Shown in pieces: positions 26,074 through 35,534 of a DNA stretch of 64,000 nucleotides. The stretch comes from Seonamhaeicola sediminis (lineage in GTDB: Bacteria > Bacteroidota > Bacteroidia > Flavobacteriales > Flavobacteriaceae), in contig NZ_SMZJ02000001.1 in assembly GCF_004358095.2 (NCBI RefSeq), positions 186,001 through 250,000 of the forward strand, read 5' to 3'. Position 1 is the stretch's first letter; every line of letters begins with the position of its first letter. The notes under the pieces were generated by a model. It saw only the letters and a program-made list of their open reading frames with translations. It ran no database searches and had not been told where the DNA came from. The position numbers were made by a program, and so were the translations under genes.

Positions 26074-27927
26074 CTACTTATTTAAATTGTAAGCACTTAT
26101 ATTATTGCCTTTATCTTTAAAGTATAGAAAGCCTTCAATATCATCAACCTCATACATGGGGTCTTTATCTTCAATTACAATTTCATTTATGGTTTCACCA
26201 GAATCTTTATCAACTTTAACCAATGCAACACCTCCATCAACTTTAGTTAAAATAAATGAAGCGTTTGCTGTAGCCTTTGTAGCCTTAAAACGTTTCATCA
26301 TTTCTTGGAAAGCAGCATCAGCAATAGCTGCATAAGCATCAGCGGCATCTTCTTCTCTTTGTACCGCTGAATGATACGCAGGAACCCCTGCCCCTTTCAT
26401 ATAGCCAGCCCTAGCAGCATGTGCAGAACCCATTGCCATAGAGGTAGCTGTTAAAGCCCCCATTAAAATAGCTCCAAAAGCACTTTTACCTGGTGCGCGA
26501 TGGTATACATCCCAATTTGCGCCGCCTTGAAAATCTAACATTTCTAAGTTTTGATCTGAGGTCAATAAAATACCACCTGCCCTAACTTCTATTCCTGTTG
26601 GGTCTTCCTTACCTCCAAAAGTAATGTCATTAGCAATTAAGTTATACTCTCCATTATTTCCGTCTACTTCATAAACGCCATCTTTACAGGAAATTAAAAA
26701 ACGATCCATCTTAGAATCATAGGTTGATACTACTGATGCTGAACGCTTATATTTGATGGCTTTACCAAATACCGATTCTCCTGTTGCCATATCAATAATG
26801 TCGGCATCTGTTTCAGAGATATATAATAACCCCGTAGGAACCGTTGCCATTATTTGAATGCCAGGTCCTGTTTTCAGAGGCTTTTTCCATCGTGGAGTTC
26901 CATCAAATGCAATTTTATTGATACCTCCATCTGATACTCCGAAAATGATACCATCATCTTCTATATAAAAATGGTTAATTATACCTTTTGTTTTAGGTGA
27001 TTTATCCCATAAATCAGCTCCAGAATTTAAGTCTAGTAAGTAAACCTTTGAAGTTCCTGAACCTTTTAATTTACTGGCTAACTTACTTCCTCCACTCAAA
27101 ATATTAGTTACTATGGCTAACCCTTTTTTTGTAAATTCTATGGTTGAAATAACACCTTTAATTTTATTACCTTCTTGCCATAACGAGGTTCCATTATCTG
27201 CATTAATTTTATAAACTACCGTATTATCTCCTTTTGAGCGGAACGCGTATACTTCTTTAGAAGCTTCATTTGTAACAATGTTTGTAGCGTTTTTAACATC
27301 TGCTGTCCATTTTACGGTACCAGAACTTATAGAGTAACACTCCACATTTTTTAATCCAGGAATGATAATATTATCTCCTAAAATATCAGGTTCACCCGTC
27401 ATTGGGTTTGTTCCTTTGCGTTCAAATATTTTAACTAGCTTACCCGTTTTTAAATCGTACATACCTACACCAGCAGTATAGTTACCGAGTCCTTCCTCCT
27501 TATGCATCCCGTTAACTACAATCATCATTTCGGGATACAAAAAATGTCTGCTTGTTACACCGTTTTGCCAATTTTCAGCTTTAGAATCGAAAACAATTTT
27601 CCCCTTAACTACATCAACCACAACAGTATGCATAAAAATACCGCGCGGTTTAATTATAACATAAGGGGTATTAGGTACAAATTCAAGGTGCTCTTCCTTA
27701 ACACGTTTTAGACGTTCTAGTTTAAATGACACCTCACTACTGTTGGGACGAATTCCTGCTAAGGCTTCGCCTGTAGATGCTAGTAAAGTTCCAGACTCAT
27801 GTAACATTAGCCATTTAACCTGTCCGTCAAAGGCATATTGATAATCTGGTGTGGTTTTTTGAGTCCATCCTGTGTGCGCCAATAACATTATCATTACTAG
27901 CATCACAATTTTTTTAAAATTTCTCAT
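26074..27927 (-). CDS. PQQ-like beta-propeller exported protein
   Basis: 617 residues with signal peptide MRNFKKIVMLVMIMLLAHTG (cleaved near WTQ). The mature protein consists of WD/PQQ-like four-strand blades, recognised by repeated patterns such as G..LW..G and TG.. (NADNGTSLWQEGNKIKG, LNSGADLWDKSP, FDGTPRWKKPLK), as in the BamB/PQQ-dehydrogenase propeller fold. PQQ enzyme residues were not seen, so a binding role is more likely than oxidoreductase activity. Around residues 480-545 the propeller is interrupted by a hydrophobic alanine/glycine segment (ILMGALTATSMAMGSAHAA) and a charged helix. Function unknown. Confidence 0.75.
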   Translation of the reverse strand: MRNFKKIVMLVMIMLLAHTGWTQKTTPDYQYAFDGQVKWLMLHESGTLLASTGEALAGIRPNSSEVSFKLERLKRVKEEHLEFVPNTPYVIIKPRGIFMHTVVVDVVKGKIVFDSKAENWQNGVTSRHFLYPEMMIVVNGMHKEEGLGNYTAGVGMYDLKTGKLVKIFERKGTNPMTGEPDILGDNIIIPGLKNVECYSISSGTVKWTADVKNATNIVTNEASKEVYAFRSKGDNTVVYKINADNGTSLWQEGNKIKGVISTIEFTKKGLAIVTNILSGGSKLASKLKGSGTSKVYLLDLNSGADLWDKSPKTKGIINHFYIEDDGIIFGVSDGGINKIAFDGTPRWKKPLKTGPGIQIMATVPTGLLYISETDADIIDMATGESVFGKAIKYKRSASVVSTYDSKMDRFLISCKDGVYEVDGNNGEYNLIANDITFGGKEDPTGIEVRAGGILLTSDQNLEMLDFQGGANWDVYHRAPGKSAFGAILMGALTATSMAMGSAHAARAGYMKGAGVPAYHSAVQREEDAADAYAAIADAAFQEMMKRFKATKATANASFILTKVDGGVALVKVDKDSGETINEIVIEDKDPMYEVDDIEGFLYFKDKGNNISAYNLNK

Positions 27928-28173
27928 TGTTGAATCTTGTTTATTATTAATAGCTTTTCAAAATTGCAACTAAAGAAGATTAGAATCAATACGACAAATT
28001 GCGTATTTTGATTAAAAACAGAGTGAATTGTCTATTCTAAAAAGAGTAGTAGTGCTATAATATTAGTCCATGAAAATGAATAATATCTGTTGGGTTTAAA
28101 AATTATTGAATACGTTAAAATTTAAAATAACAACTTGATTTTTAAGTTATAAACATACTCAAAAAGTAGTGTT

Positions 28174-29139
28174 TTAAAAACTTATGTGGGTAAATTGCTT
28201 TTGAAGTTGTTGTTTCTTTTTTGATAAATTTTTAAGAAACTTTTTGTGCGCTTCGGAATCGGGATTAAATGGTTTATGCAACATTCCTTTTTGAACTGCA
28301 TCAACCTCACCCATTGTTTTTTTTGTATGTGAGGCTATCCAAACAGTAACAAACTTTTCCCAAACATAGTCTACTGCTGTTTGGTTTGGATGTATCATAT
28401 CCTCCTTGTAAAAACGATAATCTCTTAGCTCATCCATCATAATTTCATACGAAGGAAAATAACTTAAGTTATCGTTTCCAGACAATGATTTTTGATTTAA
28501 AAACTCATGAATAGCCGAAACTAAATGTGCTTTACTTAGCGTATTTTCAATAAAACCATCTTTTAAATGTCGCACTGGAGATACCGTAAAAATAATGGAA
28601 GCACTCGTATTTATATCCCTAATAGAATCAACAATACTCCGTAATGAACCTATAATTTCATCAACAGAAAGTAACTCTTTATCAAATGCTTTCTGAGTCA
28701 ATTTATGGCAATTGGCAACAATTTTATTAGTTTTTATGTACCTGTATACCCACGCAGTTCCTAAAGTAATTATGAGGTGTGTTGATTCGTGTATTTGTTT
28801 ATTTGTTAAGCTTATTTGCTTATTTAAATCACTTAATAATCTTTCTTTTGAAGTATTACTTAACTTTGAATGTACATCAAAACAATGCCATTGTTCGTTA
28901 TTGAAAAAGAGGTATTCTTCAGAATAAAATTTGTTTTGTAAAGTATTTTCAACCAAAGCTTCAATAGCCTTTGGGTGAAATAAAATACCAAATGGATTTA
29001 CTACAGATTGAAATTTAAAATATTGCAATTTAGCTCCGATATTTTCAACAAAACAAGAACCTAATAAAAGTATATTAGAATTATAGTCTATTAGATTTGT
29101 AGACTGTTTTGATAATGGTATTTTGGTTTGAAGATTCAC
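28174..29139 (-). CDS. GSCFA domain protein
   Basis: 321-residue protein of the GSCFA family, named from the motif seen here: NILLLGSCFVENIGAKL, with QSVVNPFGILFHP following. Further family blocks are LIITLGTAWVYRYI, SPVRHLKDGF and HPNQTAVDYVWEKF. The fold resembles SGNH esterases, with a Ser in GSCF and a His in the HPN block; a hydrolase role on an envelope or capsule glycan is plausible but not established. The start codon is a GTG; no ATG lies close by. It is divergent from a 32-codon plus-strand gene and a palindrome lies between them. Confidence 0.85.
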   Translation of the reverse strand: MNLQTKIPLSKQSTNLIDYNSNILLLGSCFVENIGAKLQYFKFQSVVNPFGILFHPKAIEALVENTLQNKFYSEEYLFFNNEQWHCFDVHSKLSNTSKERLLSDLNKQISLTNKQIHESTHLIITLGTAWVYRYIKTNKIVANCHKLTQKAFDKELLSVDEIIGSLRSIVDSIRDINTSASIIFTVSPVRHLKDGFIENTLSKAHLVSAIHEFLNQKSLSGNDNLSYFPSYEIMMDELRDYRFYKEDMIHPNQTAVDYVWEKFVTVWIASHTKKTMGEVDAVQKGMLHKPFNPDSEAHKKFLKNLSKKKQQLQKQFTHISF

Positions 29140-29172
29140 TAAAACAAATCCTATTGTAACATTTTAAATGTT

Positions 29173-29185
29173 TGTTAGTCTAACA
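29173..29185. promoter_or_regulatory. Palindrome TGTTAG-T-CTAACA
   Basis: A perfect 6+1+6 inverted repeat between the divergent starts of the GSCFA gene and the 32-codon gene, about 17 bases before the latter. Possible operator; not linked to a named regulator. Confidence 0.3.
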
Positions 29186-29202
29186 TAACAAATCAATATA
29201 TC

Positions 29203-29301
29203 ATGAAAAGTAGCAAAAAATGGACAGCTCTAAAAAGTAAACTTGTTAAGTTTTACCTTTGTGAGGTAAGAACCTTCAATAAAATGCTAGGAATTAAATA
29301 A
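29203..29301 (+). CDS. Possible 32-residue basic small protein
   Basis: MKSSKKWTALKSKLVKFYLC followed by EVRTFNKMLGIK, then a stop. The frame has an ATG and fits exactly between two minus-strand genes. It is strongly basic and amphipathic, and the order of residues looks protein-like. I do not recognise it. Conservation would decide; translation was not shown. Confidence 0.4.
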   Translation: MKSSKKWTALKSKLVKFYLCEVRTFNKMLGIK

Positions 29302-29304
29302 TCC

Positions 29305-31917
29305 TTATTTCACAAATTCTTGAGCTGCAATTAAAGCCGCCTCAATCCCTGCTGGGTTTTTACCACCTGCCGTTGCAAAAAATGGCTGACCACCACCGCC
29401 ACCTTGGATATATTTCCCAAGTTCTCTAACTACTTGTACTGCATTAAACTGTTTATTTGTTACCAAATCTTTTGATATATAGCAGGATAACAAAGCTTTA
29501 CCGTTTTGTTCAGTACCAAGTAACAGAAATAAATTATTAAACTGATTCCCTAATTCAAAAGCAACATCTTTAATACCCGCAGCATCTAAATCAACCTTTT
29601 TTGCTAAAAACTGAATACCATTTACATTGGTCAATTCATTTTTCAATTCCCTTTTTATGTTTTTAGCCTTATCTTTTAAAAGTGATTCAATTTGCTTTCT
29701 TAAACTTGTATTCTCTTCTTGTAAATTCTGGAGTGCCTTTATCGGTTCTTTAGGGTTATTGAGCAAATCTTTCATTTCAAAAAACGCTTGGTTATTTTCA
29801 TGGTAAAAATCTTTAACAGCATCATTTGTAATAGCCTCAATACGACGAATACCTGCAGCTACTGCACCTTCTGAAACAATTTTAAAATGCCAGATATCTG
29901 CTGTATTCTTCACGTGAGTACCACCACAAAGCTCTACAGATTGACCAAAACGAACCGCTCTTACTGTGTCCCCATATTTTTCTCCAAAAAGAGCCATGGC
30001 ACCTTCAGCTATGGCTTCTTCCATAGGAATGTTTCGTTTTTCTTCTAAAGGTAGTTTACCATCTATTCGGGCATTAACAAAGTTTTCAACGTCACGTAAT
30101 TCCTCCACAGTTAACTTAGCGAAATGAGAAAAATCAAAACGCAAGTACTTTGAGTGTACCGCACTCCCTTTTTGTTCCACATGGGTTCCTAAAACTTCAC
30201 GTAATGCCTGGTGTAATAAATGCGTTGCGGTGTGATTACACTCTGTTCTGTGTCGCTGTTTAGCATCAACAACCGCTTTAAAAGTTTTGTTGATGTCCTC
30301 TGGTAAATTTTTGGTAAAGTGAATAATGACGTTGTTTTCTTTTTTGGTATCTAAAATATAAACCACATCGCCATGAGCATCTTCTAAATAGCCCTTATCA
30401 CCAACTTGCCCACCACCCTCAGCATAAAACGGTGTTAAATTAAAAACCAACTGATACATATCGCCTTCTTTTTTTGAAGTTACTTTTCTGTACCTGGTTA
30501 TTTTCACATTGGCTTCCAGTGTATCATAACCAATAAATTCTTGATCTGAATCATCAATTAAAATGGTCCAATCATCTGTAGACATTTCACTGGCGGCTCG
30601 AGAGCGGTCTTTTTGCTTCTGTAGTTCTTTTTTAAAACCATTCTCATCTAAAGTATAACCTTTTTCACTTAAAATAAGTGACGTTAAATCAATTGGAAAG
30701 CCATAGGTATCATAAAGCTCAAAAGCTTTTTCACCCGAGACAATATCATCCTTAGTTTCTTCAACAATCCTATTAAGTAAAATCAATCCTTGCTCCAAAG
30801 TTCTCAAAAATGATTGTTCTTCTTCTTTAATAACATTCTCAATAAGTTGTTTTTGTGATTTTAACTCTGGGAATGCTTTACCCATTTTTTCACTCAACAC
30901 ATCAACTAACCTGTAAATAAAAGGTTCTTTTTTATCTAAAAACGTAAATCCATAACGAACAGCTCTACGTAAAATTCTTCTAATCACATAACCAGCACCA
31001 CTGTTACTAGGTAATTGCCCATCTGCAATTGAAAAGGCTACAGCGCGTACGTGGTCTGATATCACACGTATAGCTATATCAACTTTTTCATCCTTACCAT
31101 AATCTTTGTTGGTGATGGTTTCTACCTCCCGGATGATTGGCGTAAACACATCGGTATCATAATTACTTTGAACACCTTGTAAAACCATACACAAACGTTC
31201 AAAGCCCATTCCAGTATCTATATGCTTATTTGGAAGTGACTCTAAGGAACCATTAGCTTTTCTGTTAAATTGGATGAATACCAAATTCCATATTTCAACC
31301 ACTTGCGGATGATCCATATTTACTAAATCCTTACCATCAATTTTAGCTTTTTCCTCTGCAGAACGAATATCCACATGAATTTCACTACAAGGACCACAAG
31401 GACCTTGGTCTCCCATTTCCCAAAAGTTATCCTTTTTGTTTCCTTTTAAAATACGGTCTTCTGATATGTGCTTTTTCCAAAAATCGTAAGCTTCAGAATC
31501 CATTGGTAGTCCGTCTTCATCATCGCCTTCAAAAACCGTTACGTATAGAATATCTTTATCAATACCATAAACCTCAGTGAGTAATTCCCATGCCCAAGCT
31601 ATGGCTTCTTCCTTAAAATAATCGCCAAAACTCCAGTTTCCCAACATCTCAAACAACGTGTGGTGGTAGGTATCATAACCTACTTCTTCTAAATCGTTGT
31701 GCTTTCCTGAAACACGCAAGCACTTTTGAGTATCTGTTACCCGCTGGTTTTTAGGTTCTGCATTACCTAAAAAGAATTCTTTAAAAGGTACCATACCTGC
31801 ATTTACAAACATTAACGTTGGGTCATCTTTTAAAACCATGGGTGCGGAAGGCACTATGGCGTGTTTCTTATTTTCAAAAAAACTTAAAAATTTAGATCGA
31901 ATTTCTTGTGACTTCAT
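29305..31917 (-). CDS. alaS: Alanine--tRNA ligase
   Basis: 870 residues, normal length. The catalytic part opens with [20 protein letters not shown] and has [16 protein letters not shown] and the tRNA-binding segment [17 protein letters not shown]. The editing domain carries the zinc motif [11 protein letters not shown] (H near residue 559) and CGGTHVKN (about residue 657). The C-terminal dimerisation domain ends with [20 protein letters not shown]. No frameshift. The last base is separated from the small plus-strand frame by only three bases. Confidence 0.97.
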   Translation of the reverse strand: MKSQEIRSKFLSFFENKKHAIVPSAPMVLKDDPTLMFVNAGMVPFKEFFLGNAEPKNQRVTDTQKCLRVSGKHNDLEEVGYDTYHHTLFEMLGNWSFGDYFKEEAIAWAWELLTEVYGIDKDILYVTVFEGDDEDGLPMDSEAYDFWKKHISEDRILKGNKKDNFWEMGDQGPCGPCSEIHVDIRSAEEKAKIDGKDLVNMDHPQVVEIWNLVFIQFNRKANGSLESLPNKHIDTGMGFERLCMVLQGVQSNYDTDVFTPIIREVETITNKDYGKDEKVDIAIRVISDHVRAVAFSIADGQLPSNSGAGYVIRRILRRAVRYGFTFLDKKEPFIYRLVDVLSEKMGKAFPELKSQKQLIENVIKEEEQSFLRTLEQGLILLNRIVEETKDDIVSGEKAFELYDTYGFPIDLTSLILSEKGYTLDENGFKKELQKQKDRSRAASEMSTDDWTILIDDSDQEFIGYDTLEANVKITRYRKVTSKKEGDMYQLVFNLTPFYAEGGGQVGDKGYLEDAHGDVVYILDTKKENNVIIHFTKNLPEDINKTFKAVVDAKQRHRTECNHTATHLLHQALREVLGTHVEQKGSAVHSKYLRFDFSHFAKLTVEELRDVENFVNARIDGKLPLEEKRNIPMEEAIAEGAMALFGEKYGDTVRAVRFGQSVELCGGTHVKNTADIWHFKIVSEGAVAAGIRRIEAITNDAVKDFYHENNQAFFEMKDLLNNPKEPIKALQNLQEENTSLRKQIESLLKDKAKNIKRELKNELTNVNGIQFLAKKVDLDAAGIKDVAFELGNQFNNLFLLLGTEQNGKALLSCYISKDLVTNKQFNAVQVVRELGKYIQGGGGGQPFFATAGGKNPAGIEAALIAAQEFVK

Positions 31918-32137
31918 TTATTTTAAGGATATTCTCTTTTTTGTTTCATTACATTAATTGTAAAACAATTTTTATCTTTACTCACCAAAATTTATTTTTT
32001 GTTGAAGATGTTTGTGAAACAGTATCTTAAAGAACTATAAACAAACATCAAAATAATTGGTAGGTTTAATCGTTTAGCAATTAATTACAAGTTTAAGGCT
32101 TGAATTTTATCGATGCAAAAATAGCATAAATAACGTA

Positions 32138-33109
32138 ATGAGTAAGGTAAAATATTACTACGATCCAGAATCGCTTTCGTACCGCAAAGTTGAGCGTAAA
32201 AAAAGGCGTACCTTCAAGTATGTTATGGTATTTCTAATGGCGGCAGCATTGTTTGGCTTTTTTGCAAACTTTATTATTGGTCAATATATAGAATCTCCCA
32301 AAGAAAAAGCTTTAAAGCGTGAGTTGCAGAATATGAAATTTCAATACGAAATTCTCAACAAAAAAATGGATGAGGCTGAGGCTGTATTGGCTAATGTAGC
32401 CGATAGAGACAATAATATATACAGGGTTTATTTTGAAGCTAACCCTATTCCAGAAGCACAACGAAAAGCAGGTTTTGGTGGTATTAACCGTTACAAAGAC
32501 TTAGAAGGCTACGATAACTCTAAACTCATTATTGAAAGCAATAAACGTATTGATATTCTACAAAAACAAATAGTTGTTCAATCTAAGTCTTTAGATGAAA
32601 TTGCAGCTTTAGCAGAAGAAAAAGAAAAACTATTGGCTGCTATACCTGCTATTCAACCCGTTAGTAATGAAGATTTAACCAGAATGGCTTCTGGTTACGG
32701 TATGCGTACAGACCCCTTTACCAAAGCTAGAAAAATGCATTGGGGAATGGATTTTACCGCACCCAGAGGCACACCTGTTTATGCCAGCGGAGACGGTAAA
32801 GTTGTTAGAGCAGACTCAAGAGCTAGTGGTTACGGTAAGCACATTCGCATAGATCATGGCTTTGGCTATACCAGTTTGTACGCGCATTTATTTAAATATA
32901 ACGTACGTAAAAACCAAAAAGTAAAGCGTGGTGACCTTATAGGTTTTGTTGGTAGCACTGGACGTTCTGAGGCTCCACATCTTCACTATGAAATCTTTAA
33001 AGATGGTAAACGCATCAACCCTGTTAACTTTTACTATGGAAGCTTAACAGCCGAAGAATTTAGTAAAATGTTAGAACACGCTTCTTTAGAAAACCAATCT
33101 CTTGACTAA
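32138..33109 (+). CDS. M23 (LytM-type) peptidoglycan endopeptidase
   Basis: 323 residues. One N-terminal transmembrane anchor (about residues 26-50, VMVFLMAAALFGFFANFI), then a coiled-coil region of about 120 residues, and a C-terminal zinc peptidase domain. Its ligands lie in KMHWGMDFTAPRGTPVYA (H near 200 and D), and APHLHYEIF (H near 281). Also ADSRASGYGKHIRIDHG and LYAHLFKY. It would cleave peptide cross-links in the periplasm; the coiled coil suggests control by a partner. Overlaps the MerR gene by one base. Confidence 0.92.
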   Translation: MSKVKYYYDPESLSYRKVERKKRRTFKYVMVFLMAAALFGFFANFIIGQYIESPKEKALKRELQNMKFQYEILNKKMDEAEAVLANVADRDNNIYRVYFEANPIPEAQRKAGFGGINRYKDLEGYDNSKLIIESNKRIDILQKQIVVQSKSLDEIAALAEEKEKLLAAIPAIQPVSNEDLTRMASGYGMRTDPFTKARKMHWGMDFTAPRGTPVYASGDGKVVRADSRASGYGKHIRIDHGFGYTSLYAHLFKYNVRKNQKVKRGDLIGFVGSTGRSEAPHLHYEIFKDGKRINPVNFYYGSLTAEEFSKMLEHASLENQSLD

Positions 33110-33438
33110 TGCATATAGATTTACCCGAAAGACGTTATTACAGTATTGGAGAAGTTGCTAAGGCTTTTGGTGTAAACACATCATTAATTCGGTTTTGGGA
33201 AAAAGAGTTTGATGTATTAAAGCCTAAAAAAAATGCTAAGGGTAACCGAAAGTTTACACCAGAGGACATAAAAAATCTTAAATTTATTTTCCACTTAGTT
33301 AAAGAACGCGGCTTTACTTTAGAAGGTGCTAAAATTCATTTAAAGGAAGATAAAAAGGAAGCCTTAAGCAACTTTGAAATTATTAGTAAACTAGAGGACA
33401 TTAAAGACCAATTGATTAAAATCAAAGAGCATCTTTAA
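33109..33438 (+). CDS. MerR-family transcriptional regulator
   Basis: 109 residues. An N-terminal winged-helix MerR domain RRYYSIGEVAKAFGVNTSLI then RFWEKEF and KGNRKFTPEDIKNLKFI, with a short helical C-terminus (ALSNFEIISKLEDIKDQLIK) and no effector domain or cysteine metal site. Its ATG overlaps the M23 stop (TAATG), so the pair is co-translated. This M23-MerR pairing is conserved in flavobacteria, suggesting a cell-wall role. Confidence 0.88.
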   Translation: MHIDLPERRYYSIGEVAKAFGVNTSLIRFWEKEFDVLKPKKNAKGNRKFTPEDIKNLKFIFHLVKERGFTLEGAKIHLKEDKKEALSNFEIISKLEDIKDQLIKIKEHL

Positions 33439-33525
33439 AAAAAAGATCTGTTAGTTGGTGTAACTTTTTACAAAACAAGGTGTCAAACAATTAACCATAA
33501 AAAAACTCTATTAAATTATTATATC

Positions 33526-34125
33526 ATGAAAAAATTTTTACCATGGATTATAGCTGCTGTTATAGTATTTGGTTTATTCTCTTGGGGAAAAGGGTTTAAT
33601 AATACTGCCGTAAGATTAGACGAATCTGTTAAAGAAGCTTGGGGAAATGTTCAAACATCATATCAACGAAGAAATGACCTAATTGGCAATTTAGTTAATA
33701 CCGTAAAAAGTGCTGCTAATTTTGAAAAAAGCACTCTTGAAGGCGTTATAAATGCTCGTGCTAAAGCCTCATCAATTTCCATTGACCCTTCCAATATTAC
33801 TCCAGAACAATTAGCACAATACAATCAAGTTCAAGGAGGTTTAAGTGGCGCTCTTAAAAGTTTGTTAGTGACTGTTGAAAGGTATCCTGAATTAAAGACA
33901 AATCAAAATTTCTTAAAACTACAGGATGAATTAACTAGTACTGAAAACACCATCCAAACGGCTAGAACTCGTTTTAATAAAGCTATTAAACCCTATAACA
34001 TCCATGTTAGACAGTTTCCTGGTAATCTAATTGCTGGCATTTTAGGTTTTGATGAAAAACCAAACTTTAATGCGGAAGTAGGTGCGGAAAAACCTGTTGA
34101 AGTAGATGAAATGGAGTTTAAATAA
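33526..34125 (+). CDS. LemA family protein
   Basis: 199 residues. An N-terminal membrane helix (LPWIIAAVIVFGLFSW) then the LemA helical bundle, with the family motif VKEAWGNVQTSYQRRNDLIG and NLVNTVK, and VERYPELKTNQNFLKLQDEL, then ENTIQTARTRFNKAIKPYN. It is a membrane-anchored periplasm-facing helical protein of unknown activity. It heads a LemA-TPM-TPM gene set separated by 9 and 64 bases, an arrangement known throughout bacteria. Confidence 0.92.
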   Translation: MKKFLPWIIAAVIVFGLFSWGKGFNNTAVRLDESVKEAWGNVQTSYQRRNDLIGNLVNTVKSAANFEKSTLEGVINARAKASSISIDPSNITPEQLAQYNQVQGGLSGALKSLLVTVERYPELKTNQNFLKLQDELTSTENTIQTARTRFNKAIKPYNIHVRQFPGNLIAGILGFDEKPNFNAEVGAEKPVEVDEMEFK

Positions 34126-34134
34126 ACTTTAAGA

Positions 34135-34572
34135 ATGTCAAAAATTGAAGATTTCTTAACCTCTGAAGAAGAACAAGATATTGTTGAGGCTATTCGTAAG
34201 GCAGAATTAAATACTTCGGGAGAAATTCGTGTTCATATTGAAAAAACCTCTAATGGCGATGCTACCAATAGAGCCTTAGAAGTTTTTTATATGTTGAAAA
34301 TGGAGAACACCAAAGCCCAAAATGGGGTATTGATTTATGTGGCCGTTGAGGATAGAAATTTTGTGATATATGGAGACAAAGGCATAAATGATGTTGTTGC
34401 AAAAGATTTCTGGGATAGCACAAAAAACATTATACAATCTCATTTTAAGCTAGGTAAATTTAAACAGGGGTTAGTTGAAGGTATTTTAATGTCTGGAGAA
34501 CAATTGAAAAAACATTTCCCTTATACCGATTTTGACACTAACGAACTCTCTAACGATATCTCCAAAGGCTAA
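34135..34572 (+). CDS. TPM-domain protein (no signal peptide)
   Basis: 145 residues, TPM (TLP18.3/Psb32/MOLO-1) fold. Family positions: LTSEEEQDIVEAIRKAELNT, SGEIRVHIEKT, AQNGVLIYVAVEDRNFVIYG, FKQGLVEGILMSGEQLKKHF. No signal peptide or TM segment, so it is cytoplasmic, unlike the next gene. Proteins of this fold bind divalent ions and have been proposed to act in photosystem repair and receptor function elsewhere; here the role is unknown. Confidence 0.85.
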   Translation: MSKIEDFLTSEEEQDIVEAIRKAELNTSGEIRVHIEKTSNGDATNRALEVFYMLKMENTKAQNGVLIYVAVEDRNFVIYGDKGINDVVAKDFWDSTKNIIQSHFKLGKFKQGLVEGILMSGEQLKKHFPYTDFDTNELSNDISKG

Positions 34573-34636
34573 AATTACTATGCATTATTCAGCAAGTATT
34601 ATGCAGTTTCCAAAGTTCAATAAACAGTATTTCAAA

Positions 34637-35452
34637 ATGAAAATTATTTCTTTTGCTTCAATACTTTGCCTTACTCTTTTTTCTTTTAATATTTCTTTTG
34701 CTCAGTTTAACATTCCTGATAAGCCTTCAGACAAAAAGCAAACATTTGTTTACGACTATACTAAACCAAAACTTTTATCAAAAAAAGATTCTACTTATTT
34801 AACAGTAAAACTTAAAAGGTATGCAGACACGACATCTACCCAAATAGTAGTTGCCATAATAAATACAACCAAGGGTGAAAACATAGGCCTATTAGCTCCA
34901 AGATGGGCACATAAATGGGGTGTTGGTCAAGCCAAAGAAGATAATGGTGTTTTTATACTACTAGCTAGAAACGACAGGAAAATTTGGATTGCTCCTGGTT
35001 ATGGAGTAGAGCATAAATTAACTGCAGGTATTACTGGAGAACTCATTAGAAATATTATCATTCCCGAATTTAAAAAAGGAGACTACTTTAGTGGCCTTAA
35101 CAAAGGGGCCGATGCGATTTTTGAAGTTTTAAACGGAGAATATAAGAGCACAAGGAAATCTAAAAAGAACGACTTTCCTGTTGGTTTTCTTTTAGTCTTT
35201 ATTTTCATTTTTGTTGTTATTCTCATCTCCATTTCAAAGAACAAGCGAGGTGGTGGTAAAGGTGGAAATCGAGGAGGCAAGTCAGGCGGCTTAGATATCT
35301 GGGATATGATTATTTTGAGTAACATGGGACGTTCTTCTGGTAGCCGTGGTGGTTGGGGAAGTTCTGGTGGTGGTTGGTCGTCAGGAGGCGGTTTTGGAGG
35401 CGGCTTTGGCGGTGGTGGTTTTTCTGGCGGTGGTGCAGGTGGAAGTTGGTAA
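34637..35452 (+). CDS. Exported TPM-domain protein with glycine-rich tail
   Basis: 271 residues. The ATG was placed at the signal peptide MKIISFASILCLTLFSFNIS (cleaved near FAQ); an in-frame upstream extension overlaps the preceding gene and has no signal character. The TPM domain is SKKDSTYLTVKLKRYADTTS to GKIWIAPGYGVEHKLTAG. A single TM helix (PVGFLLVFIFIFVVILISIS) follows, then a cytoplasmic or loop tail of about 60 residues almost entirely Gly, Ser and Trp, ending GGGFSGGGAGGSW. This tail is usual for this TPM subgroup. Ends in a clear terminator. Confidence 0.88.
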   Translation: MKIISFASILCLTLFSFNISFAQFNIPDKPSDKKQTFVYDYTKPKLLSKKDSTYLTVKLKRYADTTSTQIVVAIINTTKGENIGLLAPRWAHKWGVGQAKEDNGVFILLARNDRKIWIAPGYGVEHKLTAGITGELIRNIIIPEFKKGDYFSGLNKGADAIFEVLNGEYKSTRKSKKNDFPVGFLLVFIFIFVVILISISKNKRGGGKGGNRGGKSGGLDIWDMIILSNMGRSSGSRGGWGSSGGGWSSGGGFGGGFGGGGFSGGGAGGSW

Positions 35453-35476
35453 ACACTTTTTAATAAAACAACTAAC

Positions 35477-35512
35477 AAAGAGAGAAGTTAAAAACACTTC
35501 TCTCTTTTTGTT
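35477..35512. terminator. Terminator between the TPM and TlpA-like genes
   Basis: AAAGAGAGAAG and CTTCTCTCTTT form an 11-bp stem around a nine-base loop, with a T run after it, between convergent genes. Confidence 0.8.
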
Positions 35513-35534
35513 TTAAACTTTATTACTGGCATTT

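Noticed and set aside
35083-35478. A 131-codon proline-rich frame on the minus strand
   Set aside because: It is the antisense of the Gly/Ser/Trp tail of the TPM gene; proline codons (CCN) complement glycine codons (GGN).
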